From Flavobacterium sp. 11 (GTDB lineage: Bacteria > Bacteroidota > Bacteroidia > Flavobacteriales > Flavobacteriaceae): a stretch of 64,000 bases of DNA. Made by a program: the position numbers and the translations under genes. The stretch is from positions 3,100,001 through 3,164,000 of the forward strand of contig NZ_PEFE01000001.1 in NCBI RefSeq assembly GCF_002754315.1. The letters are read 5' to 3'. Positions 10,101 through 17,882 of the stretch are shown one piece after another. The first letter of the stretch is position 1, and each line of letters starts with the position of its first letter. Below the pieces are notes generated by a model, which searched no databases, had not been told where the DNA came from, and saw only the letters and a program-made list of their open reading frames with translations.

Positions 10101-11534
10101 ACCATCAAAAGTCATACTCAAATTAGGGTCATTTACAGATATTTGACCTTTATAATTAGGACTTTTAAGCGTTCCATTGACAACAATATTGGTATAATTA
10201 TAGTTTTTATAATCGATTTGACTAATATCTCCTTTGATTGCAGTATTAAGATATTCCCTTTTAAAACCTTTTCCGTCTACATCAATATTCAAACTTACAT
10301 TACCTAACTCCTTTTGATCAAATAATGTCCCAATATCAAAATTTTCTAAAATAACATTCCCTAAATAGGAAGCCTTATCAATTACATCAATATTTTGTAT
10401 TGCTAAATTAGAAGTCACTTTTCCCAATGCGGTAATCATAGAAAAATCAGCGTCAACAGCAGTTGTTGAAACATTAGACGTTCCTGTGGCGGTAAATCTT
10501 CCTAATTTCTTTAAAGAAGTCGGTAATTTATTTCCTAAAATATTGGGAAGTATTACGATTAAATCATCATAACTGGACGTTAACTTATCAAACTTAGCAT
10601 ACATCGAAAATTTTTGCCCTTTTTTAGCAAACAAATTTTTAAAATCGATGTCCCCATTAATTTGTGTTTTACGATCATCAACTAACTCTAAGTTTTTAAA
10701 TTTTAAATCATTAAGTGTCCCTTTTATACTCGCTTTAGTATAAAAATGTTGGTTCCTGCCTAATTCTTTATAAAAATAACGAATGTCATTCGAAGCAATT
10801 GATGCTGCGTCTAATTTTATATCAAACTGCACTTTATCCGTAAAATTAGAAAAATCTTCAATTTTATATTTTAATAAAACAGTCCCTTTCAAGGTTGATT
10901 CTTTAGTCAACAAATCAAAATTTTCCAGTTTTATATTCTTTTTTGAATAACTGAATTTGGAACTTAAATTTTTAACATACAAACCGCGAAAATCCAAAAA
11001 CGACATTCTATTAATCATTGTGGTAACATCCGGACCGTATATTTTGAAATCAGTTACTGAAGCATTCAGTTTAGTAAAATCTAAATCCTTAGGATTCTCG
11101 CGATTGTCATCCGTCAAAATAAAATGACCATCATAAATTTTTAATGCATTCGCTTTTAGTAGAAACTTCTTGCTTGATGGTTTTCCTGTTTCAAAAGCTG
11201 CAATAAACTTATCGAGATTGGATTGCTTTTCGTTTTTATACGTTCTCAAATTAAAAAGTAGCCCGTGTAAATCTAAATCATCAAAGATTAAATCTCCATC
11301 GAGCATTTTTTTACCTTCTAAAATAGTGGTTGAAATTCTATTGGCATAAATTAAAGTATCTTTATGATGATCACGAATCAATACCTTTTTAAACTTTACA
11401 CCTCCAAAAACCGAAATGGCGACTTCATCAATATTAATATTAGTCCCAAAATCTTTATTGATACTATTTGTAAAATATTGAGCAATTTTTGTTTGAACAA
11501 ATGGCATGGTAAGAGCAATACCGAGTACCAACAA
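7101..11534 (-). CDS. tamB: TamB-like translocation/assembly module protein (DUF490)
   Basis: Giant protein (at least 1477 aa) of the TamB/AsmA-like class. It has an N-terminal membrane segment, a very long run of beta-strand repeats, and a C-terminal TamB (DUF490) domain with GKGFGSLLFKINTLG and the conserved SGGFLSPEG region near residue 1280-1300. In the family it spans the periplasm and acts with an Omp85 protein in outer-membrane protein assembly or lipid transport. The start is a problem. The frame stays open upstream to about 11600 and encodes a Lys-rich plus hydrophobic leader expected for the anchor, but no ATG, GTG or TTG precedes that leader; the TTG at 11534 would cut it in half. 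Confidence 0.85.
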   Translation of the reverse strand: MLVLGIALTMPFVQTKIAQYFTNSINKDFGTNINIDEVAISVFGGVKFKKVLIRDHHKDTLIYANRISTTILEGKKMLDGDLIFDDLDLHGLLFNLRTYKNEKQSNLDKFIAAFETGKPSSKKFLLKANALKIYDGHFILTDDNRENPKDLDFTKLNASVTDFKIYGPDVTTMINRMSFLDFRGLYVKNLSSKFSYSKKNIKLENFDLLTKESTLKGTVLLKYKIEDFSNFTDKVQFDIKLDAASIASNDIRYFYKELGRNQHFYTKASIKGTLNDLKFKNLELVDDRKTQINGDIDFKNLFAKKGQKFSMYAKFDKLTSSYDDLIVILPNILGNKLPTSLKKLGRFTATGTSNVSTTAVDADFSMITALGKVTSNLAIQNIDVIDKASYLGNVILENFDIGTLFDQKELGNVSLNIDVDGKGFKREYLNTAIKGDISQIDYKNYNYTNIVVNGTLKSPNYKGQISVNDPNLSMTFDGLLDLSKKDSRYDFHINVENADLTKLKLVKDSVSIFKGDVVVEASGNNIENFQGNVYINKTSYQNTKGIYNFDDFTIISSFDQNRIRTITVNSPDIVEGEIVGKYEFNQLENLVKNSLGSLYTNFKPSKVKKGQFLKFNFSIYNKIIEIFYPDISIGSNTIVKGNINSDNQEFKLNFNSPQIVASDNTFDNIRVSVDNKNPLYNAYIELDSIKTKYYKIRDFSVINVTMKDTLFFRSEFKGGSKGEDYYNLNLYHTINKDNNNVVGISKSEVKFKDYLWFLNENETPNNQIVFDKSFKNFDIDNIILSHENQSISLMGAFKGSNVKDLKLSFKDVDLNQITPFNNKFVAHGNINGEVNFKQNNNVYQPTSSIVIDNLNVNKTDLGTLNFEIEGDESLRKFTINSNLENKNFESFNANGSFEIVNKETILDLKLKFEKFNIATLNSLGGEVLSNIRGSISGNATIEGNLKKPNINGRLFLDDAGITIPYLNVDYALSNNTIIDLTDEKFLFRNNTLTDTKYGTIGKLNGSIEHNNFADWKLDLAINSKRLLALDTQDSEDAAYYGTAFIDGIATIKGPTNSLFIKVDAKSEKGTAVKIPINNAESVSDNVFLHFVTAQEKYNLENGITDNSRNYNGLELEFDLDITPDAEVEVILDRNTGHGMKGKGFGSLLFKINTLGKFNMWGDFQAYEGTYNFKYGGLIDKKFAVRKGGSISWEGNPMRAQLNLEAVYKTTANPAVLLDNSSFNTKVPVEVVIGIRGDLTSPEPDFNIEFPTVSNVLKSEIQYKLNDKDVRQTQALYLLSSGGFLSPEGVSQSDFSGSLFETASSILGGIIQSDDEKFKVGLNFIGADRRIGKETDGRFVATISSKINERITINGKLGVPFGGINESAIVGDVEVLYRVNEDGTLNLRLFNKENDINYIGQGIGYTQGLGVSYEVDFDTFKELVNKIFKNLKIDRATVPVAEDQDSDMSPDYINFSKSNKSVPKKIKKNQEGLLPEEN

Positions 11535-11663
11535 AAGTAGGATTAGTCCAAGTAGAGAACGAAATACTATTTTTTTAATTTTTTTGATACCTATATACTA
11601 TTTAAATTTTCTAATATTTCATTTTTGCCTTTGGAAACGGAAGCACCTTAAATAAAAATTCTT

Positions 11664-11671
11664 TAATTTTG
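11664..11671 (+). promoter_or_regulatory. Candidate -7 box for tsaD
   Basis: TAATTTTG matches TAnnTTTG exactly and lies 62 bases before the ATG at 11734, between the divergent tamB and tsaD genes. No well-spaced TTTG box was found, so the call rests on one motif. Confidence 0.35.
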
Positions 11672-11733
11672 GCTGCTACAAAACGATTTTTATAATCGAC
11701 TTGTCAAATGTAATTCAAAATTTGTGCCTTTTT

Positions 11734-12756
11734 ATGCAAAATCCTGAGGTTTTTATTCTTGCCATCGAAAGTTCCTGTGATGATACCGCAGCTGCCATTT
11801 TACAAAACGATAAAGTATTGTCAAATGTTGTTGCAAATCAGCTTATACATAATCAATATGGAGGCGTTGTTCCTGAACTCGCTTCTCGTGCCCACCAACA
11901 AAACATAGTTCCGGTAATCGATGCAGCGCTTCGTAATGCAAATATACAAAAAGAACAGCTATCGGCAATTGCCTTTACACAAGGTCCAGGACTGATGGGG
12001 TCCCTTTTAGTGGGAAGTTCGTTTGCAAAATCAATTGCTTTGGCCTTGCAAATTCCTTTAATTGCCGTAAATCATATGCAAGCGCATGTTTTGGCCCATT
12101 TTATAGACGAAGAAGGATATGAAAAACCAACTTTCCCTTTTTTGGCGTTGACCATAAGCGGCGGACATACTCAAATTATAAAAGTGGACAATTATTTTGA
12201 CATGACTGTAATTGGAGAAACCACTGATGATGCGGTTGGCGAAGCTTTTGATAAAAGTGCAAAAATACTAGGACTTCCCTATCCTGGCGGTCCTTTAATT
12301 GACAAATATGCACAATTAGGAAATCCTAAAGCCTTTGCATTTACAAAACCAAAAGTTCCGGGATTAGATTTCAGCTTTTCAGGTCTAAAAACGGCTATTT
12401 TATATTTTATTCAAAAGAAAAAATTAGAAAACCCCAATTTTGTTGACGAAAACCTCAATGATATTTGTGCATCCATTCAACATACGATTATTGAAATTTT
12501 AATGGACAAAATAAAATTGGCAGTAAAGGAAACCGGAATTAAGCAAATAGCTATTGGCGGAGGAGTTTCTGCAAATTCTGGAATCCGAAATACATTAAAA
12601 GAAACAGAGAATAAATACGGTTGGAAAACCTTTATTCCTAAATTTGAATACACTACCGATAATGCTGCAATGATTGGAATTGTAGGTTATCAAAAGTTTT
12701 TATCCCAAAAATTTGAAACTTCATCTGTTGTTTCTAAAGCAAGAATACAATTATAA
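11734..12756 (+). CDS. tsaD: tRNA N6-adenosine threonylcarbamoyltransferase
   Basis: 340 aa from ATG 11734. A longer frame from TTG 11701 would add 11 residues that do not belong to the family. Motifs: ILAIESSCDDT at the N terminus, the iron-binding HMQAH, SGGHTQI, and the late Gly-rich and TDNAAMIG region with the last metal ligand. It transfers threonylcarbamoyl to A37 of tRNAs that read ANN codons, working with TsaB, TsaC and TsaE. It is the first gene of a likely tsaD-rsmE-DUF4159 operon, divergent from tamB. A TAATTTTG box at 11664-11671 may be its promoter. Confidence 0.97.
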   Translation: MQNPEVFILAIESSCDDTAAAILQNDKVLSNVVANQLIHNQYGGVVPELASRAHQQNIVPVIDAALRNANIQKEQLSAIAFTQGPGLMGSLLVGSSFAKSIALALQIPLIAVNHMQAHVLAHFIDEEGYEKPTFPFLALTISGGHTQIIKVDNYFDMTVIGETTDDAVGEAFDKSAKILGLPYPGGPLIDKYAQLGNPKAFAFTKPKVPGLDFSFSGLKTAILYFIQKKKLENPNFVDENLNDICASIQHTIIEILMDKIKLAVKETGIKQIAIGGGVSANSGIRNTLKETENKYGWKTFIPKFEYTTDNAAMIGIVGYQKFLSQKFETSSVVSKARIQL

Positions 12757-12759
12757 ATT

Positions 12760-13470
12760 ATGCAATTATTTTACAATCCAAATATTACTGAATCTACCGA
12801 AACTTTTTCTTTTGATAAAGAAGAAAGCAAACATATTATTAAAGTATTACGAAAGAAAGATACCGATATATTATTTGTAACCAATGGTTTGGGTTTTTTA
12901 TTTAAAACTGAAATCACATTGGCTTCGGATAGCAAATGCACCGTTAAAATCCTTTCTTTCGAAAAAGCACCAGCTTCAAAATTTCATTTGCATTTGGCGG
13001 TAGCGCCAACTAAAATGAATGATCGTTACGAATGGTTTCTTGAAAAAGCAACCGAAATAGGCATACACGAAATCACACCAATTATCTGTGATCATTCTGA
13101 GCGAAAAGTCATTAATAATGAACGATTTGATAAGATTTTGTTGGCTGCAATGAAGCAATCTAATGAATTGTATTTACCCAAATTAAATGATGCCATAACC
13201 TTCAAAGAATTTATTAAACTTGAAAGAGAAGGTTTAAAACTGATTGCACATTGCGAAGAAACGGATAAAAAAACACTAAAATCAGTTTTGAAACCCAATG
13301 AAGATATAACATTACTCATAGGACCAGAAGGTGATTTTTCGGAAAAAGAAATCGCTTTGGCTCTAGAAAACAGTTTTATTCCGGTTTCATTAGGCAATAC
13401 TAGATTAAGAACAGAAACTGCAGCAATTGTTGCCTGTCATAGCGTAGTTTTTGTCAATGAGGAAGAATAA
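12760..13470 (+). CDS. rsmE: 16S rRNA (uracil1498-N3)-methyltransferase
   Basis: 236 aa SPOUT-class methyltransferase. The SAM-binding knot is visible as LLIGPEGDFSEKEI (about 189-202) and LGNTRLRTETAA (217-228). An N-terminal PUA-like domain (about 1-70) includes EESKHIIKVLRKK. It methylates U1498 in the decoding centre of 16S rRNA. It starts 3 bases behind tsaD, so translational coupling is likely. The protein is complete and normal. Confidence 0.96.
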   Translation: MQLFYNPNITESTETFSFDKEESKHIIKVLRKKDTDILFVTNGLGFLFKTEITLASDSKCTVKILSFEKAPASKFHLHLAVAPTKMNDRYEWFLEKATEIGIHEITPIICDHSERKVINNERFDKILLAAMKQSNELYLPKLNDAITFKEFIKLEREGLKLIAHCEETDKKTLKSVLKPNEDITLLIGPEGDFSEKEIALALENSFIPVSLGNTRLRTETAAIVACHSVVFVNEEE

Positions 13471-13488
13471 AAACCGATTTTAATCATT

Positions 13489-14127
13489 ATGAAACAACTA
13501 TTTTATCTCCTGTTATTGTTTTCAATACCAACATTTTCGCAAGAAATTGCTTTGGTAAAATATAGCGGCGGCGGTGATTGGTATGCAAATCCTACATCAT
13601 TGCCCAACTTGATAAAATATTGTAATGCCAATATCAATACCCGAATAAAAACAAAACCATCAACTGTTGAACCCAGCAGTCCTGACTTATTCTCCTATCC
13701 CTATGTTCACATGACAGGACATGGAAATGTTGTTTTTAGTGATGCTGACAGTAGTAATCTTAAAAATTATTTACTCGCTGGAGGATTTCTCCATATTGAT
13801 GATAATTACGGTATGGATCAATACATACGAAAAGAAATAAAAAAAATATTTCCAAATAATAACCTGATTGAAATCCCATCCAATCATGCCATTTTTCAAA
13901 AACCATATTCATTCCCAAACGGATTGCCAAAAATACATGAGCATGATGGAAAACGACCGCAAGCCTTCGGGATATTTGTCGAAAACAAATTAGTATTGCT
14001 TTACACCTACGAATGTGATTTAGGAGACGGTTGGGAAGATCCAGAAGTGAACAACGATCCACTTGATGTTCGTGAAAAAGCATTAAAAATGGGCGCAAAT
14101 ATTCTTAATTATATTTTTAATAATTAA
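13489..14127 (+). CDS. DUF4159 domain secreted protein
   Basis: 212 aa with a signal peptide (MKQLFYLL...FSQ, about 1-17). The DUF4159 pattern is clear: VKYSGGGDWYANP, YPYVHMTGHGN, LAGGFLHIDDNYG and GWEDPEV near the C terminus. The family is widespread in Bacteroidota. It looks like a glutamine-amidotransferase-type fold without a known enzyme activity, so no function can be assigned. It follows rsmE by 18 bases and ends the tsaD operon at a terminator (14153-14192). Confidence 0.85.
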   Translation: MKQLFYLLLLFSIPTFSQEIALVKYSGGGDWYANPTSLPNLIKYCNANINTRIKTKPSTVEPSSPDLFSYPYVHMTGHGNVVFSDADSSNLKNYLLAGGFLHIDDNYGMDQYIRKEIKKIFPNNNLIEIPSNHAIFQKPYSFPNGLPKIHEHDGKRPQAFGIFVENKLVLLYTYECDLGDGWEDPEVNNDPLDVREKALKMGANILNYIFNN

Positions 14128-14152
14128 GAATTCTGTTTTTAAGTTTCATTTA

Positions 14153-14192
14153 AAAACGACCTATTCAATATTTAGATTTGAATAGGCGTTTT
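14153..14192 (+). terminator. Terminator of the tsaD-rsmE-DUF4159 operon
   Basis: Hairpin with arms AAAACG + CCTATTCAA (14153-14168, one bulged A at 14159) and TTGAATAGG + CGTTTT (14178-14192), loop of 9 bases, running into T-rich sequence 25 bases behind the DUF4159 stop. Confidence 0.7.
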
Positions 14193-14508
14193 CATTTAAA
14201 ACCGTTTCAACAAAAATATATTACACACACAGGTACTGAAAAATAAGGAAAAATAACCTCCAAAAGACTATTTATAGCAAAAAATAAAAACATCAATTTC
14301 ATATACATTTATGAGATTATTTTGTTTAATGACAAAATATCTCTTAAATGAATCCATTATCACTACAATTTTGGAGTGTTGAAATCTGGTAGAAAAAAAT
14401 TTGTATGAAAGTACTTGTAAATTGTAAATCTTTAAAATTAACTCAAAGCAGTAAAATCAATAGAATGATTTATTTTTTAATTTTTTTTTTCAATAAAATT
14501 TTTTTTGT

Positions 14509-14571
14509 GAAAAAATTGTTATAGAATTGTGAAATAATTAACCAAATCTATTAATTTATAACAAATTTTTT
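14509..14571 (+). promoter_or_regulatory. Duplicated upstream region of the M43 genes, copy 1
   Basis: The 63 bases before the first M43 start codon match 15701-15763 before the second with only a few differences. The block contains AATTGTTATAGAATTGTGA (an ATTGT direct repeat) and ends in TTATAACAAATTT. Because it is as well kept as the coding ends, it probably carries the promoter and leader. TAGAATTG (14522-14529) differs from TAnnTTTG at one base. Confidence 0.55.
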
Positions 14572-15519
14572 ATGAAAAAAATTCTTTTATCTGCCGTAGC
14601 ATTATTGATGCTTTTCTCTTGTCAAAATGAAACAACAGAAGTTGCACCAGAAGCCAGTGTATTGGCACGACGCGGTTGTGCGTCTCAAGAAGTTCTTGAA
14701 GCGCAATTGAAAGCTGACCCAACTTTAGCTTTAAGAATGAACGAAATTGAAGCATTTACTCAAAAAGCAATGTTATCTGGTCGTTTAGTAAACGGTAAAG
14801 TTGAAATTCCTGTTGTAGTAAACGTATTGTACAAAACTGCCGCAGAAAACATTTCTGATGCTCAAATTCAATCTCAAATTGATGTATTAAATGACGATTT
14901 TAATGCAACTAATTCAGATTTCAGCAGTACACCTGCTTTATTCTCTGGAGTTGCTGCAAATGTTGGAATCACTTTTGTTTTAGAAACAGTAAATAGAAAA
15001 TCTACTACTAAAACATCTTGGGGAACTAGAGATGCAATGAAAAAAACAAAACAAGGAGGTTTAGATCCTACTTCACCTACAACAAAACTTAACATGTGGG
15101 CTTGTACTATTGGTGGTGGAATCTTAGGTTATGCTCAATTTCCTGGAGGATCAACAACTACTGATGGTGTTGTTATCGATTCAAAATATTTTGGATTATC
15201 TGGATCAGGAGCTTATCCTTATAACTTAGGAAGAACAGCTACTCACGAAGTTGGTCACTGGATGAACTTACGTCACATTTGGGGAGATGCTACTTGTGGA
15301 AGTGATTTAGTTTCTGATACACCTACACACAACACTGCTAACTACGGTGTACCAGCTTACCCACATTACAGCACTTGTACTGGAACTCCGGTAGAAATGA
15401 CTATGAACTACATGGATTACACAGACGATAGAGGAATGTACATGTTCTCTAACGGTCAAAAATCAAGAATGGCTGCAATTTTTGTTTCTGGTGGATCAAG
15501 AGCAGGTTTCGGAATATAA
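14572..15519 (+). CDS. Secreted M43 (pappalysin-type) zinc metalloprotease, lipoprotein, copy 1
   Basis: 315 aa. A lipoprotein signal (MKKILLS...LFSC, lipid-modified Cys17 followed by QNE) leads to a short propeptide-like region and an M43 catalytic domain. The metzincin zinc motif is HEVGHWMNLRH (225-235), and the Met-turn is in MTMNYMDYTDD (276-286). M43 proteases of the pappalysin/cytophagalysin group act outside the cell on proteins and peptides. QN after the Cys does not resemble a strong inner-membrane retention signal, so an outer-membrane or surface location is likely. A near copy follows at 15764; a terminator separates the two, so each gene is its own unit. Confidence 0.93.
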   Translation: MKKILLSAVALLMLFSCQNETTEVAPEASVLARRGCASQEVLEAQLKADPTLALRMNEIEAFTQKAMLSGRLVNGKVEIPVVVNVLYKTAAENISDAQIQSQIDVLNDDFNATNSDFSSTPALFSGVAANVGITFVLETVNRKSTTKTSWGTRDAMKKTKQGGLDPTSPTTKLNMWACTIGGGILGYAQFPGGSTTTDGVVIDSKYFGLSGSGAYPYNLGRTATHEVGHWMNLRHIWGDATCGSDLVSDTPTHNTANYGVPAYPHYSTCTGTPVEMTMNYMDYTDDRGMYMFSNGQKSRMAAIFVSGGSRAGFGI

Positions 15520-15538
15520 TTCCCCTTTAAAACTTATT

Positions 15539-15572
15539 AAAAGAGGCGACCTAAAAAGTCGCCTCTTTTTTA
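15539..15572 (+). terminator. Terminator behind M43 copy 1
   Basis: Strong hairpin: 12-bp arms (15539-15550, AAAAGAGGCGAC, and 15558-15569) with a 7-base loop and a T-run. It isolates the two duplicated protease genes transcriptionally. Confidence 0.9.
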
Positions 15573-15700
15573 TTTAAAATCTATATGACTTTATTCTAAA
15601 ATAGTAAAGCTGACTCATTTAATGTTATTATCCCAAAAGCATAATATTAACTCATTTTTTTTATTATTTTTTAAATAAATGTTTAAAAAATTTGTTTTTC

Positions 15701-15763
15701 GGAAAAATTGTTATAAAATTGTGACATAATCAACCAAAACCATTAATTTATAACAAATTTATT
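15701..15763 (+). promoter_or_regulatory. Duplicated upstream region of the M43 genes, copy 2
   Basis: Near-identical partner of 14509-14571, directly before the second M43 gene. It shares the ATTGT repeat block and the TTATAACAAATTT end. The duplication therefore included the promoter, and both genes are probably under the same control. Confidence 0.55.
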
Positions 15764-16711
15764 ATGAAAAAAATTCTTTTATCTGCTGTAGCATTATTGA
15801 TGCTTTTTTCTTGTCAAAATGAAACAACAGAAATTACTCAATCAGCTGATGCAGTAACAAAACGCGGTTGTGCATCTCAAGAGGTGTTAGCGGCTCAAAT
15901 GAAGGCTGACCCGACTTTAGCCTTAAGAATGAATGAAATTGAAGCATTGACACAAAAAACAATGTCTACTGCACGTTTAGTAAACGGAAAGGTTCAAATT
16001 CCTGTAGTTGTAAATGTTCTTTACAGAACTACTGCCGAAAATATTTCATTAGCACAGATTCAATCACAAATTGATGTATTAAACAAAGATTTTAACGCAG
16101 CTAATTCTGATTTCAATAGCGTTCCTGCATTATTTTCTGGAGTTAAAGCGAACGTAGGTATTTCTTTTGTTTTAGATCAAGTAATTAGAAAATCAACCAC
16201 TAAAACATCTTGGGGAACAACAGACACTATGAAGAAAACTACTTATGGTGGTTTAGCTCCAACATCTCCAACAACAAAATTAAACCTTTGGATTTGTACT
16301 ATTGGTGGTGGAATCTTAGGATATGCTCAGTTTCCTGGAGGATCATCTTCAACAGATGGTGTTGCAATTGATTCTAAATATTTAGGAACTACAGGAACTG
16401 CTATTTATCCTTACAACTTAGGAAGAACAGCTACTCACGAAGTTGGTCACTGGATGAACTTACGTCACATTTGGGGAGATGCAACTTGTGGAAGTGATTT
16501 AGTTTCTGATACACCTACACACAATACTGCTAACTACGGTGTACCAGCTTACCCGCATTACAGCACTTGTTCTGGAACTCCAGTAGAAATGACTATGAAT
16601 TACATGGATTACACAGACGATAGAGGAATGTATATGTTCTCTAACGGTCAAAAATCAAGAATGGCTGCTTTATTCGTTTCTGGCGGATCAAGAGCTAGTT
16701 TTGGAATATAA
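15764..16711 (+). CDS. Secreted M43 (pappalysin-type) zinc metalloprotease, lipoprotein, copy 2
   Basis: 315 aa, the same length as its upstream neighbour. It keeps the lipoprotein signal with Cys17, the zinc motif HEVGHWMNLRH (225-235) and the Met-turn. The first 23 codons and the last 100 or so are nearly identical to copy 1 even at silent sites, whereas the propeptide region and the middle (residues 24-215) differ by many substitutions. This suggests tandem duplication followed by gene conversion at the ends, while the divergent middle could give different substrates. Expected activity is extracellular proteolysis. A terminator follows. Confidence 0.93.
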   Translation: MKKILLSAVALLMLFSCQNETTEITQSADAVTKRGCASQEVLAAQMKADPTLALRMNEIEALTQKTMSTARLVNGKVQIPVVVNVLYRTTAENISLAQIQSQIDVLNKDFNAANSDFNSVPALFSGVKANVGISFVLDQVIRKSTTKTSWGTTDTMKKTTYGGLAPTSPTTKLNLWICTIGGGILGYAQFPGGSSSTDGVAIDSKYLGTTGTAIYPYNLGRTATHEVGHWMNLRHIWGDATCGSDLVSDTPTHNTANYGVPAYPHYSTCSGTPVEMTMNYMDYTDDRGMYMFSNGQKSRMAALFVSGGSRASFGI

Positions 16712-16733
16712 TTTTTTAGTTTTTTTAGATTTT

Positions 16734-16764
16734 AAAACTCGCTACTTGTTAGCGAGTTTTTTTT
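16734..16764 (+). terminator. Terminator behind M43 copy 2
   Basis: 11-bp stem (16734-16744, AAAACTCGCTA, and 16750-16760), 5-base loop, followed by a run of T. A classic intrinsic terminator. Confidence 0.9.
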
Positions 16765-16788
16765 ATCTTTATAACCTAAAATAGCAAT

Positions 16789-17880
16789 ATGATTACATCT
16801 AAAACCATTTCAAATGGCATTATCAGAGCATTATTAACAACGGTTTTCATTGGTTTAATTTTGTTCTTCTTCTATAAAATTCAATCGGTACTAATTTATC
16901 TTGTTGTATCTTTTATATTTACACTGATTGGAAATCCTATTTTAGACTTTTTCAAAAAAAGATTGAAATTCAACCATCTATTTGCAACTATTACCACTTT
17001 ATTTATTTTCATATTGATCATATTAGGGTTTATAATGATGTTTATACCTTTAATTTTATCACAAGGGGAAAACTTATCACTTCTTAACACTACTGAAATT
17101 GAAAAAAACATAGTTCAGTTAATCAATCAAATCACTGTGTTTTTGGACAATCACCAAATTGATTCCGCACAGGTTTTAAAAGAAGCAAACATTACCTCTA
17201 AAATAAATTTCAATATTATCCCTAATTTTTTAAATGCAATTTTAGGTACCATCAGCAGTTTCGGAATGGGATTGGGCTCGGTTCTGTTCATTACTTTTTT
17301 CTTTTTAAAAGACCGATTAGTGTTTATGGTTGGTGCCAAAAAATTAATTCCTGATAGTCATGAAGATCAAATCTTGAATTCATTGGAAAAAATAAATCAT
17401 TTACTGTCTCGTTATTTTATTGGTTTACTGCTTCAATTATTTATTGTATTCCTTTTATACCTTATAGTTCTAGTTATTTTTGGCGTTCCAAATGCAATTG
17501 TTATTGCTTTTTTATGCGCTGTACTAAATATCATCCCCTATATTGGTCCATTGATAGCCTCTTTTTTAGCAGCAATTTTAACTATGATGAGTAATTTGGG
17601 AAGTGATTTTCAATCTGAAATTTTGCCTACAACAATTTATGTGTTAATCGGTTTTTGGATTGTTCAAATAATTGATAATAACCTTTCGCAACCTATAATT
17701 TTTTCCAAAAGCGTTAGCTCACATCCCTTAGAAATATTTCTTGTCATCTTAATTGCAGGTTTTCTTTTTGGAATATTGGGAATGATTGTGGCAGTTCCTT
17801 TATACACCATAATAAAGGTGATTGGAAAAGAATTCTTTCCTGAAAACAAAATCATTCAACTATTAACTAAAGATATTTAA
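16789..17880 (+). CDS. AI-2E family transporter (PerM/YdiK-like membrane protein)
   Basis: 363 aa polytopic inner-membrane protein with about seven or eight hydrophobic helices. The family pattern is visible: an N-terminal pair of helices, a hydrophilic stretch (about 90-145), and the conserved C-terminal FLCAVLNIIPYIGPLIASF and GFWIVQIIDNNLSQPIIFSKSVSSHPLEIF segments. Members have been linked to autoinducer-2 export and to sodium/proton exchange; the substrate here is unknown. It starts 25 bases after a terminator and is followed after 2 bases by a methyltransferase gene, probably in one transcript. Confidence 0.9.
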   Translation: MITSKTISNGIIRALLTTVFIGLILFFFYKIQSVLIYLVVSFIFTLIGNPILDFFKKRLKFNHLFATITTLFIFILIILGFIMMFIPLILSQGENLSLLNTTEIEKNIVQLINQITVFLDNHQIDSAQVLKEANITSKINFNIIPNFLNAILGTISSFGMGLGSVLFITFFFLKDRLVFMVGAKKLIPDSHEDQILNSLEKINHLLSRYFIGLLLQLFIVFLLYLIVLVIFGVPNAIVIAFLCAVLNIIPYIGPLIASFLAAILTMMSNLGSDFQSEILPTTIYVLIGFWIVQIIDNNLSQPIIFSKSVSSHPLEIFLVILIAGFLFGILGMIVAVPLYTIIKVIGKEFFPENKIIQLLTKDI

Positions 17881-17882
17881 TT

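Larger units (their letters stand above)
14128..14571. other. Intergenic region before the M43 protease pair
   Basis: 444 very AT-rich bases. It holds the terminator of the tsaD operon (14153-14192) and, in its last 63 bases (14509-14571), a sequence also found upstream of the second M43 gene. The stretch between (14193-14508) shows no ORF or clear structure. Confidence 0.6.
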
